NCBI GenBank assembly: GCA_041397825.1
Contig: JAWKVX010000003.1
Coordinates: 744,001 to 808,000 of the forward strand
Origin: JANNSX01 sp041397825
Lineage (GTDB): Bacteria; Pseudomonadota; Alphaproteobacteria; Rhizobiales; Hyphomicrobiaceae
DNA: 64,000 bases
Reading direction: 5' to 3'
Positions 8,841 to 15,801 of this stretch are shown here, one piece after another. The notes under the pieces were generated by a model. The model had not been told where the DNA came from and searched no databases. It worked only from the letters and a program-made list of their open reading frames with translations. The position numbers were made by a program, and so were the translations under genes. Within the stretch, counting starts at the first letter, position 1, and each line of letters opens with the position of its first letter.

Positions 8841-9311
8841 ATGCAACTGAAGCCCTCCGAGAACGCCGTCGGCGCCTGGGTGCAGCTGGTGCGCACCGAG
8901 CAGACCATTCTGGCCCGGGTGGAGGCGGAGTTGAAAGAGCACGGGTTCCCGCCGCTCGAATGGTACGATGTCCTGCTCGAGCTCGATGCGACTCACGACG
9001 GCCGCCTGCCGCAGGCCCAGGTGCAGTCCCGGGTGTTGTTGGCCCAATACAATCTCTGCCGGCTGGTCGACCGCCTCGAGCGCGAAGGGCTCGTGAAGCG
9101 GCAGCCGTCGCCCGACGACGGGCGCTCCAATCTGCTCGTCATTACCGAGAAGGGTCGCGAGTTGCGCCGACGCATGTGGCCCGTCTATGCCTCGGCCATC
9201 GAGGCGCATCTCGGCTCGCGGCTGAGCTGCGAGGAGGCACGGCAATTGGCGGATCTTCTGGGGCGGCTGGTCAGTCCGGAGAAACCCGTCGTCGACATAC
9301 AGAATTCGTAA
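8841..9311 (+). CDS. MarR family winged-helix transcriptional regulator
   Basis: DNA-binding regulator of about 156 residues. The fold is visible as a dimerisation helix, then helix LEWYDVLLELDA, the recognition helix VLLAQYNLCRLVDRLEREGLV and the wing VKRQPSPDDGRSNLLVITEKG with the conserved D-x-R of MarR proteins. The ATG at 8841 is preferred to 8793 because conserved sequence begins there. It is transcribed away from the GST gene, so it probably represses that gene and itself. The inducer is unknown. Confidence 0.85.
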   Translation: MQLKPSENAVGAWVQLVRTEQTILARVEAELKEHGFPPLEWYDVLLELDATHDGRLPQAQVQSRVLLAQYNLCRLVDRLEREGLVKRQPSPDDGRSNLLVITEKGRELRRRMWPVYASAIEAHLGSRLSCEEARQLADLLGRLVSPEKPVVDIQNS

Positions 9312-9393
9312 CAAAAGTTCAGCTTGGTGGCCTCGACCGATGAAGTCAATCGTGTAGGATGCGCGCCATCATGAGGGAGCAGGATCACAAACA

Positions 9394-10212
9394 ATGAACG
9401 GGCTGATGGCGGGCAAGCGTGGCCTTATCATGGGCGTTGCCAACAATCGCTCGATCGCCTGGGGGATCACCAAAGCTTGTCGTGACCAGGGGGCCGAGAT
9501 CGCCTTGACCTTCCAGGGCGAGGCGCTGGAGAAGCGGGTCAGGCCGCTTGCCGAGGAGATCGGCTCGAAGATCGTGTTGCCCTGCGACGTGACCGACAGC
9601 GGCAGCGTCGACGCCGTCTTTGCGGCGCTCAAGGAGCATTGGGGTAGCCTGGATTTCCTCGTGCACGCCATCGCCTTCTCGGACAAAGCCGAGCTCGATG
9701 GCCGCTATGTCGACACCTCAGCAGAGAATTTCAACCGAACGCTCGCGATCTCCTGCTACTCGTTCACGGCTCTCGCCCAACGTGCCGAAAAACTGATGAC
9801 GAACGGCGGATCGCTGCTGACGCTCACCTACTACGGCGCCGAGAAAGTGATGCCGCATTACAATGTCATGGGCGTCGCCAAGGCCGCGCTCGAGGCGAGC
9901 GTGCGCTATCTCGCCGCCGATCTCGGCAAGCAGGGCATTCGCGTCAACGCCATCTCCGCCGGGCCGATCAAGACGCTGGCGGCCTCCGGTATCTCCGACT
10001 TCCGCTACATCCTGCGGTGGAACGAGTACAACTCGGCGCTACGGCGCACCGTCACCATCGAAGAGGTCGGCGCTTCGGCCCTCTATCTGCTCTCCGATCT
10101 CGGCCGTGCCGTTACCGGCGAGGTCCATCACGTCGATGCCGGCTACCATGTGCAGGGCATGAAGAACGAGGACGCGCCGGACATCGCGGTCGTCAAGGGC
10201 GATGGCGGCTGA
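9394..10212 (+). CDS. fabI: Enoyl-[acyl-carrier-protein] reductase (NADH), FabI
   Basis: Catalyses the last reduction of each fatty-acid elongation cycle; the target of triclosan and diazaborines. The 272-residue SDR protein has a FabI-type cofactor site MGVANNRSIAWGI. It has the Tyr-x6-Lys motif YNVMGVAK with Tyr at residue 156 and Lys at 163, the same numbering as E. coli FabI. NAISAGPIKTLAASGI is the substrate-loop region. It overlaps the following phosphatase gene by 11 bases, so the two are co-transcribed. Confidence 0.96.
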   Translation: MNGLMAGKRGLIMGVANNRSIAWGITKACRDQGAEIALTFQGEALEKRVRPLAEEIGSKIVLPCDVTDSGSVDAVFAALKEHWGSLDFLVHAIAFSDKAELDGRYVDTSAENFNRTLAISCYSFTALAQRAEKLMTNGGSLLTLTYYGAEKVMPHYNVMGVAKAALEASVRYLAADLGKQGIRVNAISAGPIKTLAASGISDFRYILRWNEYNSALRRTVTIEEVGASALYLLSDLGRAVTGEVHHVDAGYHVQGMKNEDAPDIAVVKGDGG

Positions 10213-10816
10213 GATCGAAGCGCTGAGATTTCCCGGCCTGCCGACGATCTATTTCATCCGCCACGGCGAGACGGACTGGAACCGGATCGGCCGGCTGCAG
10301 GGGCAGACGGATGTCCCCATCAATGCGACCGGACGCCGGCAGGCGGGGCGCAACGGGGCGCTGCTCGCGGAGATGCGCGAGGATGTCGCCCGGTGCCGTT
10401 TCGTCGCCAGCCCGTTGCTCAGGACCCGGCAGACCATGCAGGTCGTGCTAGCGGCACTGGGCCGGGATGCGGAGGACTTCGAGACCGACATACGGCTCAA
10501 GGAGATCAATTTCGGCCGCTGGGAGGGCATGACCTGGAAGGAACTCAAGGTCACCGATCGCACGGCCTACGATGCCCGCTACAAGGATCCCTGGCATGTC
10601 CAGGCTCCGGGCGGTGAGAGTTATGCAGATCTTTCGGCCCGAACCGCCGATTGGCTGGGGAGCGTAACCGGGCCGACGGTAGTGGTCTCACATGGCGGTG
10701 TCAGCCGGTGTTTGCGCGGGCTGGTGCTGGCGTTACCGCCGGCCGAGGTGCCGCATCTCGCCGTGCCGCAGGATCGGATCATGCTCGTCGACGACGGCGC
10801 GGTCGAGTGGTTGTGA
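10202..10816 (+). CDS. Histidine phosphatase family protein (phosphoglycerate mutase-like)
   Basis: Branch-1 histidine phosphatase, 204 residues. The phosphohistidine motif FIRHGETDWN is at residues 18-27, followed by LQGQTDVPINATGRRQA, the SPLLRTRQT arginine motif, the acidic KEINFGRWEGMTW and the second catalytic His in VVSHGGVSRCL. This set fits the cofactor-dependent mutase/phosphatase superfamily. True glycolytic mutase activity is unlikely at this length, and the substrate cannot be told. It overlaps fabI by 11 bases and is convergent with tRNA-Asn. Confidence 0.85.
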   Translation: MAAEIEALRFPGLPTIYFIRHGETDWNRIGRLQGQTDVPINATGRRQAGRNGALLAEMREDVARCRFVASPLLRTRQTMQVVLAALGRDAEDFETDIRLKEINFGRWEGMTWKELKVTDRTAYDARYKDPWHVQAPGGESYADLSARTADWLGSVTGPTVVVSHGGVSRCLRGLVLALPPAEVPHLAVPQDRIMLVDDGAVEWL

Positions 10817-10844
10817 CGGTGGTGCGGAGAGGGGCGAGAAAAAA

Positions 10845-10919
10845 TGGCTCCGGGAGTAGGATTCGAACCTACGACCAGCCGGTTAACAGCCGGCTGCTCT
10901 ACCGCTGAGCTATCCCGGA
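10845..10919 (-). tRNA. tRNA-Asn (GTT)
   Basis: Minus-strand cloverleaf of 75 bases: acceptor TCCGGGA/TCCCGGA, D-arm GCTC...GAGC, anticodon stem GCCGG/CCGGC with loop CTGTTAA (anticodon GTT), and T-arm GTAGG-TTCGAAT-CCTAC. The CCA end is encoded. A T-run follows on the minus strand (TTTTTTCTC), a likely terminator. Confidence 0.97.
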
Positions 10920-11139
10920 AGACCTGTACGAGCGCCGTATGACGCCGCAACGGGCTTCCGTATAGCGCAATCGGCTCGCCAAATCCATAATAAGTGGCGA
11001 GCTGCGACCGAGAATGCTGTCCGACCTGACCGTGGCGCGTGTGGGTGCGGTTCCTTGCGGATGGCCGGGTGGCCGGCGCGCTTGTCTGGCGGCGCGGGCC
11101 GCCTACATCCAGTGATGCAGGAAAGGAGCAGACCAGAGC

Positions 11140-11454
11140 ATGGCACGTCAGGTGAAGTTCCTGGGACGCACGATGACGCTTCCCGAATCGAGAATGATGC
11201 GCCTCTTGATCGGCTCGGCGCTCGTATTCGGCGGCATGCTCGGTTTCCTGCCCATCCTGGGCTTCTGGATGATTCCTCTCGGGCTGGTCGTGCTGTCGAT
11301 CGACGTCGCCATCATCCGGCGCTGGCGGCGGCAGGGCGAGGTCAAGTACGGCCGCTGGCGGAATGGCCGCAACGGTAACGGCAACGGCAATGGGCGGGTG
11401 CAGAAGCCCGGGCCGTCCGTCGAGCGCGGCGATCCGCCGGCCGCTCGGGGTTGA
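11140..11454 (+). CDS. Small membrane protein of unknown function
   Basis: 104 residues. Two closely spaced hydrophobic segments (about residues 21-38 and 41-58, with the turn GGMLGFLPILGFWMIPLG) are followed by a basic, low-complexity tail (RNGRNGNGNGNGR) likely in the cytoplasm. The Pro/Gly/Trp turn resembles small PGPGW-type membrane proteins, but the exact motif is absent. An AGGAAAGGAG ribosome site lies upstream. The gene sits between tRNA-Asn and tRNA-Cys, both on the other strand. I do not recognise a function. Confidence 0.65.
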   Translation: MARQVKFLGRTMTLPESRMMRLLIGSALVFGGMLGFLPILGFWMIPLGLVVLSIDVAIIRRWRRQGEVKYGRWRNGRNGNGNGNGRVQKPGPSVERGDPPAARG

Positions 11455-11477
11455 TCGCCCCTGTCTGGGAGTGATTT

Positions 11478-11551
11478 TGGAGGCCACGCCCGGAATCGAA
11501 CCGGGGTAAACGGATTTGCAGTCCGCTGCGTAACCACTCCGCCACGTGGCC
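11478..11551 (-). tRNA. tRNA-Cys (GCA)
   Basis: Minus-strand cloverleaf of 74 bases: acceptor GGCCACG/CGTGGCC with discriminator T and encoded CCA, anticodon loop CTGCAAA (anticodon GCA), and T-arm CCCGG-TTCGATT-CCGGG. All elements are canonical. Confidence 0.97.
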
Positions 11552-11800
11552 AACCGGTCCTCGCAGTCGGGCAAGTGCCGCCGGGCTGCATCGGAAAGAG
11601 ACAGATGCGGGTAGTCGGGGGGCTATGTAGCAAGTGCCGGGCCGGACTGCAAACGAACGTTCGTATCGGACGGTGCTGTGCCAGTTCACCGCCTTGCGGC
11701 GTTTTGCTGGGGGAGTCCGTCTAGCCCAGGGCGCCGGGGATCAGTTAATGTGACTCGGCGCCCGGCCGACGTCGAGGCGACCTTCGTTCGGAGCCCCGAT

Positions 11801-12454
11801 ATGATCGATTACACCGTGCTACGCCGCAACATGGTCGAATCGCAGGTGATGCCGAATGACATTACCGACCGGCGGTTGCTCAGAGCCATGGGCGAGGTGC
11901 CACGCGAGCTCTTCGTCGGCGAGGCCCAGCAGCCGGTGGCCTATATCGACGTGGCGCTGAAGATCGCGAAAGGGCGACTCATGCTGGCACCGATGCAGGT
12001 CGCGCGGCTGATCCAGCTGGCGCGTCTCGAGGCGGGCCAGACCGTGCTCGAGATCGGCTGCGGGACGGGCTACGCGAGCGCCGTCATGGCCCAGCTGGCC
12101 GGTACGGTCGTCGCCCTCGAATCGGATCCGGCGCTCGCCCGTCAGGCCCGGCAGACCCTGGCCAGCCTCGGTCAGGGCAAGGTCAAGGTCGTCGAAGGGC
12201 CGCTCGAGGTCGGCCATGCGGCGGATGGTCCCTACGATGCCATTCTTATCAGCGGCAGCATCCCGGAGGTGCCGGACCGGATCGGACGACAACTGAAGGA
12301 CGGAGGGCGGCTGATCGCCATCATCGGTGAGACGGCGCCGGGCCGCATAACAGTATTCACCCGTCTCGGCAATGGGTTGAGCGCTCGGGACCACTTCGAC
12401 GCGCCGGTCGCCCCGCTGCCCGGTTTCGAGCGGGCGCCGAGTTTCGTTTTCTAG
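11801..12454 (+). CDS. pcm: Protein-L-isoaspartate O-methyltransferase family protein
   Basis: SAM-dependent methyltransferase of the PIMT family, 217 residues from the ATG at 11801. The N-terminus LRRNMVESQVMPNDITDRRLL and the SAM-binding glycine loop VLEIGCGTGYASAVMAQL (motif I, about residues 80-97) place it in this family. The DAILISGSIPE segment is motif II, with a Gly-Ser where classic PIMTs have Gly-Gly-Ala. This divergent subgroup is regularly found just upstream of tolC in alphaproteobacteria. Repair of isoaspartate is family knowledge, and activity of this subgroup is uncertain. Confidence 0.8.
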   Translation: MIDYTVLRRNMVESQVMPNDITDRRLLRAMGEVPRELFVGEAQQPVAYIDVALKIAKGRLMLAPMQVARLIQLARLEAGQTVLEIGCGTGYASAVMAQLAGTVVALESDPALARQARQTLASLGQGKVKVVEGPLEVGHAADGPYDAILISGSIPEVPDRIGRQLKDGGRLIAIIGETAPGRITVFTRLGNGLSARDHFDAPVAPLPGFERAPSFVF

Positions 12455-12595
12455 CGTGCCGCACGGATCTGGTGCGGCCGCTAAGCCTCCATTTACTCAA
12501 CCCGGTGCAATCTGGATTGTGTCCGCCAGGGCACAGACAGACGTTTCCAAGCGTTAATAACATGTGTACTCGTTGTTCGAGTTGAACGAATCCTA

Positions 12596-12620
12596 GCCTA
12601 TCAGTGCGATTGAGATAGGC
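12596..12620. promoter_or_regulatory. Inverted repeat in the tolC leader
   Basis: GCCTATC at 12596-12602 and GATAGGC at 12614-12620 form a perfect 7-base dyad with an 11-base spacer, about 40 bases upstream of the tolC start. Just before it lies a second imperfect dyad (TCGTTGTTCGAGTTGAACGA). Either could be an operator or an RNA hairpin in the leader; nothing identifies a regulator. Confidence 0.35.
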
Positions 12621-12658
12621 AGCGTGGCGTGTCCTGCCGTTCAGGGGAATGGGGTCGC

Positions 12659-14191
12659 ATGCAGGGTCGGTCGACGACAGGCACACGTGCCATGGTGACA
12701 TCTGTGGCCAAGCACCTGCTGCGCTACACCGGTCTGGTGCTGGCCGCGGGGCTCGTCGCCGGGCCTGTGTCCGCATCGGCAGAGACGCTCGGGGAGGCCC
12801 TGGCATCCGCATACGCGAGCAATCCAAGGATCAATGCCGAGCGGGCGCGGCTGCGGGCTACCGACGAGGAACTGGCGAAGGCGCAGTCTGGCTATCGGCC
12901 GACGCTGTTCGGCACCGCCGACTGGTTCATGTATCAGCGGACCGAGACCGAGCCGCGAGGCCTGGCCAGCCAGAACGACGGCATTCTCAACCCGAAGGTC
13001 ATTACCCTCAACGCACAGCAGCAGCTTTATTCCGGCGGCCGGATCGTCAATACCGTACGGCAGGCCGATGCCGTCATCCTCGCTTCGCGCGAGCAGTTGC
13101 GGGGCGTGGAGCAGCAGCTGTTCCTCGACGGCGTGACAGCCTACGTCAACGTCATCCGCGATCAGGAAATCTTCCGTCTGCGCCAGTCGAACGTCGAGGT
13201 TCTCTCGCAGGAGCTCAAGGCCACCGAGGAGCGGTTCGCGGTTGGCGAGGTTACGAAGACGGACGTGGCGCAGGCCCGCGCCCGCCGGGCCGCCTCCGTG
13301 TCGGCGCTCGATCTCTCCAAAGCCAATCTTCGCTCCTCCATTGCCGACTATGAGCGCGTGACAGGGCATCCGCCGACGGCGCTCGAAGAGCCGTCGGCAC
13401 GCACGGATCTCATCCCAGCTGGCGTCGAAGAGGCCATCCGGATCGGCGAGTCCGAGCATCCGGACGTCATCGCTGCAGCATTCTTCGAGCGCGCGGCCGG
13501 CTTCGCCATAAAGACCATCGAGGGCGAGTTGCTGCCCGATCTCCGACTTGAGGCGACCTACACCGACCGCATCGATCCGACGCGCACCGTCGATCGCCAG
13601 GAGCAAGGGGCGATCGTCGCGCGGCTGACCGTTCCCTTCTATCAGGGCGGCGAGGTGCAGGCGCGTATCCGCCAGGCCAAGGAGGAGCGTGTCGGGCGTC
13701 TCGAGGATATCGAGCAGGCGCGGGTCCAGGTTCGAGCACAAGTCAGCTCGGCCTGGTCACAGTATGTCGCGGCCCAGGCCCAGATCGAATCCGACCGTGT
13801 TCAGGTCGAGGCGGCGCAGATCGCGCTTGATGGCGTGCGCGAGGAGGAGAAGGTAGGCCAGCGCACACTACTCGACGTGCTCGATGCCGAGCAGGAGCGC
13901 CTGAACGCGCGCGTGCAGCTCGTCACGACCGAGCGCAATTTGATCGTGGCCTCCTATTCCCTGCTGGCCTCCATGGGCCGGCTGACCGCCACCGATCTTT
14001 CGCTGCCGACGCCGAAATACGACGTCGAACAGAACTACGACGAGGTCAACGGCAAGTGGTGGGGGACGACGATCGAACGCGAGGAAGGCTACGAGGGCTC
14101 GACCGAATCGACCGATTGGCAGGCGTCGATCGCCGAGACCGACGATGACACGCGCGGCAATTCCGACAGCCATTCTGGCGGCACGCCGTAG
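12659..14191 (+). CDS. tolC: TolC family outer-membrane channel protein
   Basis: Outer-membrane exit duct for type I secretion and multidrug efflux, 510 residues. A signal peptide ends near SASAETLGEALASAY. Two structural repeats follow, each with long coiled helices (for example ATEERFAVGEVTKTDVAQAR and VREEEKVGQRTLLDVLDAEQ), the TolC alpha-barrel signatures. The C-terminal 50 residues are acidic and Ser/Thr-rich and probably periplasmic. The ATG at 12659 is preceded by an AGGGG purine tract; an ATG at 12692 would also leave a full signal peptide. It could serve the MacA-like efflux set at 20.2-23.6 kb or RTX export, but neither is shown. Confidence 0.93.
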   Translation: MQGRSTTGTRAMVTSVAKHLLRYTGLVLAAGLVAGPVSASAETLGEALASAYASNPRINAERARLRATDEELAKAQSGYRPTLFGTADWFMYQRTETEPRGLASQNDGILNPKVITLNAQQQLYSGGRIVNTVRQADAVILASREQLRGVEQQLFLDGVTAYVNVIRDQEIFRLRQSNVEVLSQELKATEERFAVGEVTKTDVAQARARRAASVSALDLSKANLRSSIADYERVTGHPPTALEEPSARTDLIPAGVEEAIRIGESEHPDVIAAAFFERAAGFAIKTIEGELLPDLRLEATYTDRIDPTRTVDRQEQGAIVARLTVPFYQGGEVQARIRQAKEERVGRLEDIEQARVQVRAQVSSAWSQYVAAQAQIESDRVQVEAAQIALDGVREEEKVGQRTLLDVLDAEQERLNARVQLVTTERNLIVASYSLLASMGRLTATDLSLPTPKYDVEQNYDEVNGKWWGTTIEREEGYEGSTESTDWQASIAETDDDTRGNSDSHSGGTP

Positions 14192-14469
14192 AGTTCGGTT
14201 CGTGAGTTCCACGAGGTCGTGCGACAGCCGTCCAGCGGGCTTGGGGCACGTGCTAAGCGCGGACCAGAAGACCGGCTCGCGCTCTGCCGAGCGCTCCTGA
14301 TTGGGAGCCCGGCCAGGCAAGCTTGCCGCCGGCGGGCGCTAGGTCGCTGATTTTCCATGGCAAGGGTCTGGCCTTGCCTCATTTTGGTGCTAGGAGAGTG
14401 AGGCGCCCTGGCATTTGCGTCAGTAGGGGGCGGCGCGAGAGTCAATCCGGACCTGGGAAAGGCGAGACG

Positions 14470-15711
14470 ATGAGCCGGTCTGAGCAGCTCCCCGATGCCC
14501 ATATGGAAGAAATCCTGGCATCGATCCGCAAGATCATCTCGGACGAGGAGCCGGAGGCCTTCGACTCGGGCCCGCTCGAGGATTTTGCCGAAGTGAGCAC
14601 AATGCTGGCCCGCGATACGGGCGGTGGCTACATGCATGATCTGACGCGAGCCCTGGCAGGCCCGCGACCGGCCGCGGGGGCAATGGACGAGGAGATCCTC
14701 GACGCCGGAGCCTCGAACGGCCCTGTGGAGGCGGAGGAGTTCGAGGACGAGCCGGCAGAGATGCGTGCCGCGCCCGTGCCCATGGCTGACGACCTTCCCC
14801 TCGAGGACGACGGCGACGATTTGTTCGAGGACGAGATGCTGGAGGCGGCACCCCCCGAGGCGGCTGCCGTGGCGGTCGAGCCCGAGCCGCTGCTCGACAG
14901 TGCGAACCCGGACGACGAGATCGTGCTCGATCTCGAGGATCCGATCTCGCTCGGACCGGAGCTGGAGCTCGCGGAGCCGGCCGAGGTGGAGGCGGCCGGG
15001 CCGTCGACCGCCGCGGCAGCAGAGGAGGCGCCGACGATCGCCGTCGCACCACCGCCGCCGGCCCCGGTGATCGAGTCCGAGGTGGACGACGCGGAGCCTC
15101 ACTCCACCAGCGAGCCGGTCGAAGAGGCTGCGGCCTCCATCGAGCAGCCCAGTGAGCCTGCAGCGTTGGAGACGGCACCGGTGACGACGGCGGCGGAGCC
15201 GGCCGGGGCGACCTCTACCGAGACGGCGGATGTCGCTTTGGCGGTCTCCGAGCGTCCGGACGTGGTCGCCGAGACGATGGCGCAGGAAGACGCGACCGAT
15301 GCCAGCGAAAGCGAGACAGCCACCGAGACAGGGGCGGCGCCGATGCCGGAGTCCGCGATGAGCTCTGAAGCGCCGGTGACGACCGATGAGCCGGAACCGG
15401 CTCGGAATGAGCTCGAGTCGGACGTCGATGCGTCCGCCGATGGCGTCGCGCCGGTGTCGTCGGCTGTCGAGGCCCGGTCCGACGGCCAAGTGATGGGTGA
15501 AGGTCATGCAGACGAGCCCGCGGCCGACTTTGCTTCGGCCGAAGCGCCCGTGCCATCAGCAGCGCCTGCCCTGACGGCTCTTCCCGTCGGCGACGACCTG
15601 ATGGCCGCCATGCTGAAGCCCATGCTCAAGGAATGGCTCGACGCCAACATGCCGCGCATCGTCGCCAAGGCGATGGGGGGCAAGGACGAGCCTGAGACGC
15701 CGGCTTCCTGA
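14470..15711 (+). CDS. popZ: PopZ-like polar organising protein (DUF2497) with long acidic linker
   Basis: Self-assembling cell-pole scaffold that in Caulobacter anchors the ParB-parS origin complex and signalling proteins. Both conserved ends are present: the N-terminal helix MEEILASIRKIISDEE (residues 12-27) that binds client proteins, and the C-terminal oligomerisation helices LMAAMLKPMLKEWLDANMP and IVAKAMG. Between them lie about 340 residues of Pro/Ala/Glu/Asp-rich, presumably disordered sequence. Caulobacter PopZ has about 177 residues, and this one 413, so the linker is greatly expanded. Position between tolC and valS is the usual location of DUF2497 genes. The ATG at 14470 is chosen because the conserved helix follows closely. 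Confidence 0.85.
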   Translation: MSRSEQLPDAHMEEILASIRKIISDEEPEAFDSGPLEDFAEVSTMLARDTGGGYMHDLTRALAGPRPAAGAMDEEILDAGASNGPVEAEEFEDEPAEMRAAPVPMADDLPLEDDGDDLFEDEMLEAAPPEAAAVAVEPEPLLDSANPDDEIVLDLEDPISLGPELELAEPAEVEAAGPSTAAAAEEAPTIAVAPPPPAPVIESEVDDAEPHSTSEPVEEAAASIEQPSEPAALETAPVTTAAEPAGATSTETADVALAVSERPDVVAETMAQEDATDASESETATETGAAPMPESAMSSEAPVTTDEPEPARNELESDVDASADGVAPVSSAVEARSDGQVMGEGHADEPAADFASAEAPVPSAAPALTALPVGDDLMAAMLKPMLKEWLDANMPRIVAKAMGGKDEPETPAS

Positions 15712-15739
15712 CGCCCGTTCGTTTTCGCCGGACGGCTTG

Positions 15740-15770
15740 TTGACAGCGCGCGCAGCCATGCGGCTTATGC
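15740..15770 (+). promoter_or_regulatory. Possible valS promoter
   Basis: TTGACA at 15740-15745 is followed by TTATGC near 15765, a spacing of 18-19 bases that is slightly long. It lies about 30 bases upstream of the valS start, so the leader would be short. The -35 is consensus and the -10 is weak. Confidence 0.35.
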
Positions 15771-15801
15771 CCGTCAGCAATCAGTGACGGGCTCAAGAAC
15801 C

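Noticed and set aside
12480..12658. Riboswitch-like leader before tolC
   Set aside because: Inverted repeats are present, but none matches the conserved core of a riboswitch class I know.
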